DNA from: Terriglobia bacterium
GTDB lineage: Bacteria; Acidobacteriota; UBA6911
Reading direction: 5' to 3'
NCBI GenBank assembly: GCA_020072565.1
Contig: JAIQGI010000030.1
Location: 1 to 64,000 of the forward strand
DNA: 64,000 nt
Positions 1 through 8,733 of the stretch are shown in pieces. How positions within the stretch are numbered: position 1 is the first letter of the stretch; each line of letters starts with the position of its first letter. The translations under genes were made by a program, and so were the position numbers. Below the pieces are notes generated by a model. It was not told where the DNA came from, did not search any database, and saw only the letters and a program-made list of their open reading frames with translations.

Positions 1-2
1 GT

Positions 3-86
3 GTCATGTACAACGAAGAGATTCATATCCAATCGCTTCGAAATAAAGGGTCCGAGGTTTTGGACTTTATTGACAAGGCCGCATAG
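3..86 (+). CDS. C-terminal end of an unidentified protein (partial)
   Basis: An open frame enters from the left edge and ends at a TAG at 84-86, giving 27 residues ending FIDKAA. The frame has a charged, helix-like composition, while the other two plus-strand frames are less protein-like. It is too short to assign a family. It would be convergent with the E2 gene, with about 190 bases between them. Confidence 0.4.
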   Translation, partial: VMYNEEIHIQSLRNKGSEVLDFIDKAA

Positions 87-277
87 AGAATCATGAAATC
101 AAAAATACTTGACAGACTACCTCAGATGTCTTCGGGCCTTGGCTCCGTGTTGAATGTATAGGCCCCAGGCCCTGGGCATCAGCCCGGTGTTGGGAGCAAG
201 TGAGGAAGGAGCCCGGAAGGGGCGACACACCTTCCGACCAAATGCACCAATGCCTGTCAGGGAGGTCGGAGGTCGGA

Positions 278-1843
278 CTATTCCACCCATTGGGTCCAGG
301 ATTGGAGGCGTGATTTGAGAGCCGCCATGCACTGATCTGCTACGGCGCCGTCAATTACGCGGTGATCGAACGAAAGTGCTAGGTAGACCATGGTGCGGAT
401 CGCTATGGCGTCGTTGATGATGACCGGCCGCTTTTCCAGACTCCCTACGCCCAGGATCGCCACCTGCGGCTGGTTGATGATCGGGGTGCCGAAAAGCGAT
501 CCGTAAATGCCGGGATTGGTGATGGTGATTGTTCCCTGCTGGACTTCTTCGGGTTTGAGCTTCCGGGCACGGGCGCGCTCGGCCAGGTCGCGGATCGCGA
601 GCGCCAGACCGGTGAAAGACTTCAGGTGGGCATCCTTGATCACGGGCACAATCAGTCCCGTATCGAGGGCGACTGCAATGCCTACATTGATTGTCTTTTT
701 GAAGATGATTTTGTCGCCGGACACCGAGCAATTCAGGATCGGAAATTCGCGTACGGTATCCACGAGCGCCTTGACGAAGAATGGCGTGAAGCTCAGTTTG
801 AATCCCACGCGCGCTTCGAACTCATCTTTGTGCGTTTCGCGCACCTGTACTATCGAAGTCATGTCGACCTCGAAGACTGTCTGCACGTGCGCTGAAGTCC
901 GCCGGCTGAGGACCATGTGATCCGCAATCGCTTTGCGCATGGGGGTCATTGTGACCGTTTCGGTCTCGCCATAAGACTTGGGAACTTCGATCAGCGCTGC
1001 CGGTTCGGGCACTCCTTGCTGCGGTGCAGTAGTTTCGGCAGTGGCCGGCCCTGCGGGTGCGACGGCCGGTATGCTTTCGGGCACTCTTGGAGTGAAAGCA
1101 GCAGGAAGGGGAGGAACCACAGCGCGCGGCTCCTCGGTCCGGAGCGCGGCCGCCGGCGGCCGCGGCGCAGTGCGCGGTACCTTTTTACCGGCCCGCTCAA
1201 GATGGCTGAAAACATCTTCCTTTGTGATTCGTCCCGACAGGCCTGTCCCTTCGATCTCCGACAATTCAACGTCGTAGTCCCGGGCAATCCGGCGCACGAG
1301 AGGAGAGGTGTGGATGAACGGCAAAGGTTCCGTGGCGATCGCCGGCTGTGGTGCGACCTCCGGTACCTCGCTCGGCGCGGGCTCAACCTCGACGGCAGGC
1401 GCTGCTTCTTCGACGGGAGCCGCCTCGGGTTCTGCCGCCACAACAGGCGCCTGCTGTTCAACGGCAATCAATCGCGCTTCTGCTTCGGGCGCGTGTTCTC
1501 CGGCCGGTGACGCCTCTTGGGGAGATACGATCGCCTCACTTGCCTGTTCCGGCACAGGCTCGACGACGGGCTCGGTGACTGCGGGCGTCTCCATGACAGC
1601 GGTCTTTGCTTCCTCAATAATCGCGACCACGCCACCGATCTTGACGATCTGACCCTCCGGAACAACTATCTCGCTCAAGACGCCATTTGCCGGGGATGGG
1701 ATCTCGGAATCGACCTTATCCGTCGACACTTCAAAGAGAGGTTCATCTCTGGCAACCTGGTCGCCGACCTTCTTTAACCACTTCGTGAGAGTCCCCTCGA
1801 AGATGGATTCCCCCATTTGCGGCATAATCACATTGGTCAACAT
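278..1843 (-). CDS. Dihydrolipoamide acyltransferase, E2 of a 2-oxoacid dehydrogenase complex
   Basis: E2 core enzyme that moves an acyl group from the E1-loaded lipoyl arm to CoA. The 521 residues read as a lipoyl domain at about 1-75 (lipoyl Lys43 in TDKVDS), a long Ala/Pro/Glu-rich linker, a peripheral-subunit-binding domain near 180-215 (TSPLVRRIARDYDV), a second linker, and a catalytic domain of about 230 residues ending near FDHRVIDGA with the HRxxDG active-site motif. It is last in a minus-strand operon with E3 and LipB, 14 bases after lipB. No E1 gene lies in the window, so the substrate (pyruvate, 2-oxoglutarate or branched-chain acids) cannot be decided. The start is an ATG preceded by a G-rich Shine-Dalgarno-like run. 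Confidence 0.93.
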   Translation of the reverse strand: MLTNVIMPQMGESIFEGTLTKWLKKVGDQVARDEPLFEVSTDKVDSEIPSPANGVLSEIVVPEGQIVKIGGVVAIIEEAKTAVMETPAVTEPVVEPVPEQASEAIVSPQEASPAGEHAPEAEARLIAVEQQAPVVAAEPEAAPVEEAAPAVEVEPAPSEVPEVAPQPAIATEPLPFIHTSPLVRRIARDYDVELSEIEGTGLSGRITKEDVFSHLERAGKKVPRTAPRPPAAALRTEEPRAVVPPLPAAFTPRVPESIPAVAPAGPATAETTAPQQGVPEPAALIEVPKSYGETETVTMTPMRKAIADHMVLSRRTSAHVQTVFEVDMTSIVQVRETHKDEFEARVGFKLSFTPFFVKALVDTVREFPILNCSVSGDKIIFKKTINVGIAVALDTGLIVPVIKDAHLKSFTGLALAIRDLAERARARKLKPEEVQQGTITITNPGIYGSLFGTPIINQPQVAILGVGSLEKRPVIINDAIAIRTMVYLALSFDHRVIDGAVADQCMAALKSRLQSWTQWVE

Positions 1844-1857
1844 GAATCCCCCGCATG

Positions 1858-2586
1858 CTATGGAATCAGGTTCGTGAAATTCGGGTTCATTGCGGCAAGG
1901 TCCTTTTCAGACGCCGGAACCATCTGCCGTCCAAAAACCTGCCCGAAATGCACCGTCAGCCTGTCCTCGACTGCCGGCAGGTCCACTTCCCGTCCGAGAA
2001 TTGCCCGCATCGAAGTGACCTGTTTGCCCTGCAGACCGCAGGGAACAATCAGGTCGTAAAAAGAAAGGTCCGTGTTCACGTTTAATGCGAAACCGTGCCT
2101 GGTCACCCAGCGGCTGATATGGACGCCCATGGCGCAGATCTTACCCGAATCCGTCCAGACGCCGGTCAGCTTCTCCTCCCGGCGCGCCACGATGCCGTAC
2201 TCGGCCAGGGTGCGGATCATCGTTTCTTCGAGATTCCGCATATAGCGGTGCACATCCTGTTCGTGGCGCTCCAGCTTCAGGAGCGGGTATCCGACGACTT
2301 GGCCGGGGCCGTGGAAGGTGATGTCACCGCCACGATCCACGTGATAGCGGCTCACGCCCCTTGCCTTCAATGTCTCTTCCGCGACCACCAGGTTGTGCCA
2401 GTCGCCGTTGCGCCCGAGCGTGATAACCGGAGGATGTTCCAGAAGCAGTAGAACGTCCGGCGCAAATCCCTCTTTTTTGAGTGCGCAGATCTTCATCTGC
2501 AACGCGAGCGCACGCGCATATTCCACGCGCTCCTGGAAGAGGACGGCGTAGCAGGTTTTGTCGGCTCCGCTCACCAAAGCGCTCAA
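1858..2586 (-). CDS. lipB: Octanoyl-[acyl carrier protein]:protein transferase
   Basis: LipB transfers octanoate from acyl carrier protein to the lipoyl domains of E2 and GcvH proteins, the first step of lipoate assembly. The 242 residues contain the family blocks LEHPPVITLGRNGD, RGGDITFHGPGQVVGYP and GKICAMGVHISRWVTRHGFALNV. Its position between E3 and E2 fits a role in modifying the E2 encoded next to it. The likely start is a TTG whose TTGA overlaps the stop codon of the E3 gene, which suggests translational coupling; a downstream GTG is a possible alternative. A LipA lipoyl synthase is not present in this window. Confidence 0.93.
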   Translation of the reverse strand: MSALVSGADKTCYAVLFQERVEYARALALQMKICALKKEGFAPDVLLLLEHPPVITLGRNGDWHNLVVAEETLKARGVSRYHVDRGGDITFHGPGQVVGYPLLKLERHEQDVHRYMRNLEETMIRTLAEYGIVARREEKLTGVWTDSGKICAMGVHISRWVTRHGFALNVNTDLSFYDLIVPCGLQGKQVTSMRAILGREVDLPAVEDRLTVHFGQVFGRQMVPASEKDLAAMNPNFTNLIP

Positions 2587-3986
2587 AAGTGGATCGCTGC
2601 CCCGTAGATCGCCTCTGCCGCTTCCATAACGGCTTCGGAGACCGTGGGATGGGCGTGGATCAGGTGGGACAGGTCCTCGGCTGTGGCCTCTAGGCCCAGC
2701 GCGGCCGTCCCTTCCGCGATGAGTTCGGTAACATGCGGCCCAATCATGTGGACGCCAAGAATCTGATTGTACTTCCTGTCGCAGACCAGCTTCACAAAGC
2801 CGTCATTTTCGCTGAGAATCGAGGCTTTCCCGATAGCCGCAAAGGGAAATCTGCTCGTTACCACATCGTAACCCCGGTCACGCGCATCGTGCTCGGTCAG
2901 CCCTACGCTGGCCACCTCGGGATGGCAGAAGGTGCAGTTCGGGACCTGGTCGTAATTGATGGCAACAGTGTTTTCACCGGCCAGATGGCGCATGAGGAGC
3001 ATTCCCTGATGAGAAGCAAGGTGAGCCAATTGCTGTGTCGGCACCACATCCCCAATGGCGAACACGCCCGGCACGTTCGTCTCCATATGAGCACCGACCG
3101 GGATGCGCCCATTTATGGTGGCCACGCCCAAGGTTTCAAGGCCGATTCCCTCGGTCACCGGCCTGCGTCCCACGGCGATCAGAGCCCTTTCTGCCGCAAT
3201 CGTCTGCGCTTCACCGCCTGAAACCGTCACCGTGGCAACGACCTTGCCATCCTGCACGGCCATGTTTTCCAGACGCGAGCCGGTCAACACCTTGATTCTC
3301 CTCTTGGACAGCAGCTTATGCAACTCCCCGGAAATCTCCGCGTCCTCCAGCGGCAGGATGCGGGGGAGCATCTCGACGATCGTGACGTCGGAACCGAAGC
3401 GCCCGAACAACGAGGCAAACTCGATCCCGACCGCACCCGCACCCACCACAAGCAATGACTTGGGAACACTGCCGATATCCAGTATTTCCTTATTCGTCAA
3501 GATCGCGTGCCCATCCAACTCCAGACCGGGAAGGAGCATCGCTTCGGAACCGGTGGCAATCACGATATTTCGGGCTTTCACCTCGGCAGGAGTTGCGCCC
3601 TCAACCTGTACGGTTCCAGGCGCGGTTATGGTTCCCCTGCCTTGGAAGGTCGTTATTCGGTTCTTCTTCATCAGGAAAGCCGTTCCCATTGCCAGCTTCT
3701 TGACAATCTTGTCCTTGCGCGCCACGGCCAGGCGGAAGTCGAGCTTTATGTCCTTGCACAGGATGCCGAATTCCCTGCCCTTGAGCGTTTTGTCATAGAG
3801 CTCGGCGCTGTAAAGCAGCGATTTGGTCGGGATGCATCCCCAGTGCAGGCAGGTGCCGCCGAACTTCGCATATTTTTCGATGAGGGCGACTTTCAGCCCG
3901 AGTTGGCTCCCCTTGATGGCCGCCACGTATCCACCCGGTCCGCTTCCGATGACAGCCACATCAAAAGTGATGGATTCAGTATTCAA
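2583..3986 (-). CDS. lpdA: Dihydrolipoamide dehydrogenase (E3)
   Basis: FAD- and NAD-dependent enzyme that reoxidises the dihydrolipoyl arm of 2-oxoacid dehydrogenase complexes. The 467 residues show the N-terminal FAD fold (VIGSGPGGYVAAI), the redox-active disulfide in GGTCLHWGCIPTKS, the NAD-binding fold near 175-210 (VVGAGAVGIEFAS), a second FAD contact (FAIGDV) and the C-terminal catalytic HAHPTVSE. Residues between the two active cysteines are LHWG rather than the commoner LNVG or LNIG. First gene of the E3-LipB-E2 operon; the ATG follows a GAAGGTG ribosome site. Confidence 0.95.
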   Translation of the reverse strand: MNTESITFDVAVIGSGPGGYVAAIKGSQLGLKVALIEKYAKFGGTCLHWGCIPTKSLLYSAELYDKTLKGREFGILCKDIKLDFRLAVARKDKIVKKLAMGTAFLMKKNRITTFQGRGTITAPGTVQVEGATPAEVKARNIVIATGSEAMLLPGLELDGHAILTNKEILDIGSVPKSLLVVGAGAVGIEFASLFGRFGSDVTIVEMLPRILPLEDAEISGELHKLLSKRRIKVLTGSRLENMAVQDGKVVATVTVSGGEAQTIAAERALIAVGRRPVTEGIGLETLGVATINGRIPVGAHMETNVPGVFAIGDVVPTQQLAHLASHQGMLLMRHLAGENTVAINYDQVPNCTFCHPEVASVGLTEHDARDRGYDVVTSRFPFAAIGKASILSENDGFVKLVCDRKYNQILGVHMIGPHVTELIAEGTAALGLEATAEDLSHLIHAHPTVSEAVMEAAEAIYGAAIHF

Positions 3987-4169
3987 GTATCACCTTCTAT
4001 GAATTCATGTTTAAAGAGTTACGGGCGCTCTCACGCCCGACAACGGAGTCCGATACTATCACCCGTACCGCGCTATTTCAAAAAAATATCACCATGAAGC
4101 GGGCGCAATCAAAGCAATGTCGGCCACGGATTTTGCTTTTGTTTTTGAGGTAAGGCATAATCCCGTCGC

Positions 4170-4949
4170 ATGGCCGAAGATATCTACGAGGAAATCGTCC
4201 AAATCCGTCGCCAGGGGCTTCGGGCTGCACTGGCAACCGTCATCGTGCGCAAGGGTTCCACCCCCCGCAGGGATGCTGCCAAAATGCTGATCTACGAAGA
4301 CGGCCGGCGCACGGGAAGCATCGGGGGCGGATGCACGGAAGCGGAGGTCTGTCGTGAAGCCCTGGCGGCTATGAGGTGCGGGAAGCCACAAGTGCTGAAA
4401 TTTGATCTGACCGGCGACGATGCGGAAGACGGCGGCATGATTTGCGGCGGAAGCATGGAGGTGTATGTGGAACCGATCCTTCCCGATCCAACCCTCGTCA
4501 TTTTCGGGGCGGGTCACGTGGGCCAGCGTTTGGCGGAGATTGCGAAAACCATCGGGTTCCGCATCGTAGTGGTCGATGACCGTATTAAATACGCCAATCG
4601 CGAGCGATTTCCCTATGCCGAAGCCCTGCATGTGGATGGCTGGGAAGAGGCGTTCCGCCGGCTGCCCGTGAACGAGTCGTCATATCTGCTGATCGTGACC
4701 CGCGGCCACCAGTACGACCTGGCCTGCCTCCGCTACGCCCTTAAGTCGCCGGCAAAATACATTGGCCTGATGGGAAGTGCGCGAAAGGTCAAACTTTTCT
4801 TTGACGCGCTCGAAAAAGAGGGAATCGCCCCGGAGCAGTTCGCGCGTGTCAATTCCCCTGTGGGAATCGACATCGGGTCGGAAACGCCCGAGGAGATCGC
4901 CGTCAGCATTGCCGCCCAGTTGATCGCCGTCCGCAAGAAAAAACCTTAA
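4170..4949 (+). CDS. XdhC/CoxI family protein
   Basis: This family helps mature molybdenum hydroxylases such as xanthine dehydrogenase and CO dehydrogenase by handling the sulfurated molybdenum cofactor. The 259 residues have the XdhC N-terminal block with GSTPRRDAAKML and GSIGGGCTEAEV, a GGMICGGSMEVYVEP segment with the conserved Cys, and a C-terminal Rossmann part (VIFGAGHVGQRLAEIA, then GLMGSARKV). No molybdenum hydroxylase subunits are encoded nearby, so the client enzyme lies elsewhere. It stands alone on the plus strand between minus-strand genes, and the sequence before the ATG has only a weak ribosome site. Confidence 0.9.
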   Translation: MAEDIYEEIVQIRRQGLRAALATVIVRKGSTPRRDAAKMLIYEDGRRTGSIGGGCTEAEVCREALAAMRCGKPQVLKFDLTGDDAEDGGMICGGSMEVYVEPILPDPTLVIFGAGHVGQRLAEIAKTIGFRIVVVDDRIKYANRERFPYAEALHVDGWEEAFRRLPVNESSYLLIVTRGHQYDLACLRYALKSPAKYIGLMGSARKVKLFFDALEKEGIAPEQFARVNSPVGIDIGSETPEEIAVSIAAQLIAVRKKKP

Positions 4950-5046
4950 ACGCGAAAAGCGAAAGATCGGCGCAGGGGAAACGGAGGGGAGCAGAGAGTT
5001 CGGAATTGAGCCTGTCAAAGATCCGCGTCCTCTGCGTCGAAATTTT
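4949..5046. repeat. Dispersed intergenic repeat, copy 1
   Basis: Begins beside the xdhC stop codon with an AAACGCGAAAAGCG-type arm and ends with CGTCCTCTGCGTCGAAATTT. The same CCTCTGCGT core recurs at several other gene ends in this window. Confidence 0.55.
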
Positions 5047-5063
5047 CTGCGGCCAAGGCCGTC

Positions 5064-5555
5064 TCAGGCGAGGAGTTGATCCATGTGGTAAAGCAGGCCC
5101 TCGCGGGTGTAGGCAGCCAGCTCGACGATCCCCGTATCCATCCGGATGGCGTCTTCCGGACAGGCCTGAACGCAAAAACCACAGAAGACACAGGTGCCGA
5201 GATCGATGTCAAACACCGTAGGCAACTTCTCGATATTGGGATCCGGGTGTTCGCCGGCCACGATGTGAATGCAGCGCGCCGGGCAGATGGTTTCGCACAT
5301 CATGCACGCGACACATCGCGGCGTGCCATCTTTGCGCTTCATCAGGCGATGGCGGGTGCGCAGCCTCCTGGCATACGGCCTGCGTTCTTCAGGGTATTCG
5401 TAGGTAACGGTTCCCCCTTTGCCTACCTTGAACCCGAATCCGCGAGCCAAGTGGCGTGGCATGTTGACAAAGAAGTGTCGTGCCGTGAGTACCAGGCCCT
5501 GCACTACTTCACGCACATAAAAACGCTGGACGAACCCGAGAGCTTGCTGACCCAT
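5064..5555 (-). CDS. nuoI: NADH-quinone oxidoreductase subunit I
   Basis: Electron-transfer subunit of respiratory complex I that carries clusters N6a and N6b between the peripheral arm and the quinone site. Two full [4Fe-4S] motifs are visible, CVACMMCETICPARCI and CVFCGFCVQACPEDAI, after an N-terminal amphipathic segment. The length of about 163 residues fits the family. The ATG at 5555 was chosen over an upstream TTG at 5576; neither has a clear ribosome site. It is separated from nuoB and nuoD by about 5 kb of unrelated genes, so the nuo genes are scattered here. Confidence 0.93.
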   Translation of the reverse strand: MGQQALGFVQRFYVREVVQGLVLTARHFFVNMPRHLARGFGFKVGKGGTVTYEYPEERRPYARRLRTRHRLMKRKDGTPRCVACMMCETICPARCIHIVAGEHPDPNIEKLPTVFDIDLGTCVFCGFCVQACPEDAIRMDTGIVELAAYTREGLLYHMDQLLA

Positions 5556-5900
5556 AAGATGAGGGATGATAGTCAATTCACGACGCGAAGTCCAGCCTGA
5601 CTGCGAAATCGAATGCAGTTACGTGTTACGATTAGGACGCATCCGAAAAACCTCAAGGCTGAGCACCCTGAGGGCGCCGAGAAGAAATAACTGCAGATGC
5701 CCGCGGACGCGGGACGAATTCTGCCTTCCCGTGATTCGTACTACGTACCTGCAGATCCTTGCCATTTATGCAAGAAAAGCAAAAGATCAACGTAGAGGTC
5801 GCAGAGAAAAGTGATGCAGAGGCGAACACCCTCTACAGCCTCTGCGTTAAGGCTTTGGGTTGCGGATATTCCACACCCTGTCATTCGTGGCAGTTCTATC
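5556..5900. other. Intergenic stretch with a dispersed repeat copy
   Basis: About 345 bases between the divergently placed starts and ends of nuoI and the Fur-rubrerythrin gene. Short ORFs here have no protein character. Positions 5786-5852 carry a copy of the CCTCTGCGT repeat (AACGTAGAGGTCGCAGAG on one side, AGCCTCTGCGTTAAGG on the other). I see nothing else. Confidence 0.5.
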
Positions 5901-6860
5901 TTACTGCGCAGCAACCATTGTTTCGGCGCGGTGACCCATGGAGGCGCAGTGCTTCATGGCTTGTTCGGCAAATCGCTGGAAAATGCGTTTCCCTTCCGTG
6001 TCCCCGAATTTCTCTGCATACTCTTTAAAAAATCCTGCGGCGCGATTTTCCAGCTGCATCGCGACTTCCAGCGCGCGGCGCGCATCCAGAAGCATCTGCC
6101 CACCGACCAAGTTGCCCTGCAGGCACGGCACCAATTGCTGCAGTTCGCACGTGTCGAAGTGCAGGAAGACCGGAGCATCTTCCAGGCCCTTCTCCTGCCT
6201 GTGCATCAGCTCAAGCTCCTGCTCCAGTTCCTGTGCATGAACCTCCTCCTCACGTGCCACGGTCTCGAAGACTGTGCGTCCGGTGGGATCCTGGTTGTGC
6301 CCGGCGGCAGACCGGTAGAATTCCAACCCCTGTTTTTGCATGGCCAGTGCCATCCTCAATGCGTCCCGCGCAAAAACCTTTCCCGTGTCCGGCTTCGGCC
6401 CCTGATGGGCCTGTCGCTGCTCTCGGCAATCCTGGCAGACCCCATAGACTTGAATGCGCTGGTGCGACGGCTGAAAATGGTACCTGGCCACGATCCCCTG
6501 CTGAATCCTTTCCAGCTCGGGCGACACAAACTCGATCACCTTGTGGCATTTCGTGCACACGATGTGGTGGTGCCCAGGGTGATGGTAGCAGTGCTCGAAA
6601 CGTGTCAAGCCATCCCCGAGGGTGATTTCCTTGGCTATCCCGCAGGCGGTCAGGGATTTCAGTGTCCTGAACACGGTTACTATGCCGACCTTCCTGTCCT
6701 TTTTCTTTACCAGGGCGTAGATATCTTCGACGCTCAAATGCCCTTCGTTGCCGAGGAAGGTCTCAAGGATCAGGTCCTTCTGATGGGTCTTTTTCAAGCT
6801 GTTCTGGCGCAGGTAATCGTAAAACAGGTCCTTTTCTTCATCGAGCTGTTTCGCAGGCAT
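5901..6860 (-). CDS. Fur-family regulator fused to a rubrerythrin-like ferritin domain
   Basis: The N-terminal half (about 1-148) is a Fur/PerR-type repressor: winged helix, a His-rich segment (HHPGHHHIVCTKC) and two CxxC pairs at Cys102/105 and Cys142/145 for structural zinc. Residues 165-310 form a rubrerythrin-like four-helix region with candidate di-iron ligands Glu180, Glu205-x-x-His208, Glu271 and His304. The second ExxH is altered: Ala301 stands where Glu is expected. The start used is the ATG at 6860, preceded by a very strong AGGAGGGGGAGGAG site; the open frame continues 20 codons further up. A GATAT/GATAA element near 6914-6927 could be a weak Fur-type operator (inference). Role inferred: sensing iron or peroxide through the attached ferritin fold. 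Confidence 0.85.
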   Translation of the reverse strand: MPAKQLDEEKDLFYDYLRQNSLKKTHQKDLILETFLGNEGHLSVEDIYALVKKKDRKVGIVTVFRTLKSLTACGIAKEITLGDGLTRFEHCYHHPGHHHIVCTKCHKVIEFVSPELERIQQGIVARYHFQPSHQRIQVYGVCQDCREQRQAHQGPKPDTGKVFARDALRMALAMQKQGLEFYRSAAGHNQDPTGRTVFETVAREEEVHAQELEQELELMHRQEKGLEDAPVFLHFDTCELQQLVPCLQGNLVGGQMLLDARRALEVAMQLENRAAGFFKEYAEKFGDTEGKRIFQRFAEQAMKHCASMGHRAETMVAAQ

Positions 6861-6946
6861 GACGAAGCTCCTCCCCCTCCTTGCGGACGTATCCAATGGG
6901 GTATGACGCCCCCTTATCATATCATTGCACAGCGATCCGATCCCCT

Positions 6947-7034
6947 AAAATCTCACCGCAGCAGACGCACGGAGAGCCGGGTTTCAAGTTCCACCGATGC
7001 TCTGCGATCCCAACATCCTCTGCGTTGAGATTTT
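6947..7034. repeat. Dispersed intergenic repeat, copy 3
   Basis: Starts AAAATCTCACCGCAGCAGAC and ends CCTCTGCGTTGAGATTTT, so its two ends are inverted copies of AAAATCTCA. The inner part is diverged. It abuts the stop codon of the methyltransferase gene. Confidence 0.6.
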
Positions 7035-7822
7035 CATGAAATCCGGCGGGCCAGGAAGGTGTAGCTGATCCGGTGCCGTTCGCTCGCCAACATTTTGAGA
7101 CCGTGGAGGCGCACCCGCTCGCGCAGCTCGGTTTCATTGAAGAAGCCGAAACGGATGAACCGCTCCAGGAAGTAAGTGACCCCTCCAGAGTGCTCGGGCC
7201 GGATCGTAGTTTGAACCGACAGGTGTCCGGCCGAGTGGAGTACACGGTCGATCTCTTTGAGAGCCAAATCAGGCTGGTCAAAGAGATGCAGCGCTCCGCA
7301 GCAGTTGATGTATTGGAAAGTGCCGCTGATGAAGGGGAGCCGGAAAGCGGTGCCGCGCATCAGAACAACATTGCGCAGATCGTCGCCTTCGAGCAACCGC
7401 CGGGCGTGGCGCAGCATCGGCCAGGAGAGATCCAGGCCGACGACAACACCTTGAGTGCCGCGCGCAAGCGGCCGCGTAAACACTCCCGTGCCGCAAGCCA
7501 GATCGAGCACGCGTCCCGTCTCGCGCCCCTGCTGAAGCCGCAGAATGGTTTGAACCTCCTTCTCGAACGGTCGTGAGCTGGCGATGAAATATCCCAGGCG
7601 GCGCCACCAGCCCTCGTAAACGGAAACTACAATCGGCGTCTGCATGATGCGTTGGAAGGGCGTGATCCTCTCGGGCTCGTCGTCCCCCATCAGATCCAGG
7701 ATTCCATCCCGGAATGGATATCGCGCTGAGCATCCCGGGCACCTTACTCCCCCCGCAGCAGGCTTCAAGGGCGTTTCCGCACACCGCGGGCAGCGCATGA
7801 AATCAATGATTTTGTCGAACAT
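7034..7822 (-). CDS. SAM-dependent methyltransferase with N-terminal zinc ribbon
   Basis: Class I methyltransferase of unknown substrate. The N terminus is a Trm112-like ribbon (CPRC then CPGC, about residues 10-35), followed by the Rossmann core with motif I RVLDLACGTGVFTRPLA, motif II VGLDLSWPML and a motif IV-like INCCGALHLFDQPD. This layout is common in UbiE/menaquinone-like and small-molecule methyltransferases. The ATG at 7822 places the ribbon at the natural N terminus; the open frame runs on to a TTG at 7870 without added support. The length is 262 residues. Confidence 0.85.
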   Translation of the reverse strand: MFDKIIDFMRCPRCAETPLKPAAGGVRCPGCSARYPFRDGILDLMGDDEPERITPFQRIMQTPIVVSVYEGWWRRLGYFIASSRPFEKEVQTILRLQQGRETGRVLDLACGTGVFTRPLARGTQGVVVGLDLSWPMLRHARRLLEGDDLRNVVLMRGTAFRLPFISGTFQYINCCGALHLFDQPDLALKEIDRVLHSAGHLSVQTTIRPEHSGGVTYFLERFIRFGFFNETELRERVRLHGLKMLASERHRISYTFLARRIS

Positions 7823-7948
7823 TTTCAGCCCGGTAAGCGAGACAGACCACCAACGAAAACGATACTGCAAATGCCTCTACGCCCGCGGAGGAATCAAAAG
7901 GACTTCCTCGAAGTCCTCGAGGTACTGGCGGCGTGCCGATTGAGCCGG

Positions 7949-8698
7949 CTAGGTAATCCTGGTGAGGACATCGGGCCCGGTTTCAGTGACCGCGACTGTA
8001 TGCTCGAAGTGCGCTGACGGCTGCCCATCCGCAGTCACGACGGTCCAGCCATCCGCCAGCGTGATCACTTTGTCCGTGCCGAGATTCACCATGGGCTCCA
8101 GCGCGAGTACGAGTCCGGGTTGGAGTTTGATCCCGCGTCCGTCGGTGACGTAGTTGAGCACCATCGGTTCTTCATGCATCCGCTTGCCGATGCCGTGCCC
8201 GCCGAGTTCCTTCACCACCGAGTACCCGTGAGATTCAGCATGCGTCTGGATGGCGCAGGAGATGTCGATGAGATGGTTGCCCGCCACGGTCTGTTCGATG
8301 CCCAGGTACAGGCTCTCCTCGGTCACGCGCAGCAGGTCCTGCACCTCCCGCGGGACCTGCCCGATGGGAACCGTGATCGTTGCGTCGCCATAATAACCGT
8401 TATAGAGCACGCCGTAGTCCAGCCCGATGATGTCCCCTTCCTTCAGCTCACGGCTCCCCGGAATCCCGTGGACCACTTCCTGATTGATGGAGGCGCACAG
8501 GCTCCCCGGATATCCTCGGTAGCCTTTGAAGGCGGGGTGCGCATTTCTCTTGAGCGTTTCTTCCTCGGCGATCCGATCCAAATCCCTGGTCGTAGTCCCG
8601 GGCCGGCAGCGATCCCGCAAAATCAGCAGAATTTCGGCTACGATCCGGCCGGCATCCCTCATGATCTCTATTTCGCGTTTGGATTTCAGCATTACCAT
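7949..8698 (-). CDS. map: Methionine aminopeptidase, type I
   Basis: Removes the initiator methionine from nascent proteins using two divalent metal ions. The 249 residues contain the substrate His in NQEVVHGIPG, the metal ligands Asp in GLDYG and in YGDAT, His in GGHGIG, and two Glu in LALEPM and in HFEHTV. It begins EIEIMRDAGRIVAE as in other type I enzymes, with no N-terminal zinc extension. ATG at 8698 with a GGAGAG site; a second ATG lies two codons later. It is not next to secY or infA, the common location, but beside DUF2203. Confidence 0.95.
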   Translation of the reverse strand: MVMLKSKREIEIMRDAGRIVAEILLILRDRCRPGTTTRDLDRIAEEETLKRNAHPAFKGYRGYPGSLCASINQEVVHGIPGSRELKEGDIIGLDYGVLYNGYYGDATITVPIGQVPREVQDLLRVTEESLYLGIEQTVAGNHLIDISCAIQTHAESHGYSVVKELGGHGIGKRMHEEPMVLNYVTDGRGIKLQPGLVLALEPMVNLGTDKVITLADGWTVVTADGQPSAHFEHTVAVTETGPDVLTRIT

Positions 8699-8733
8699 CG
8701 CGCACTCTCCGGCACCATCGCATCAAGTATATA

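Noticed and set aside
6914-6927. Fur box upstream of the Fur-rubrerythrin gene
   Set aside because: Only two loose GATA-type half-units are seen; too weak to list as a site.
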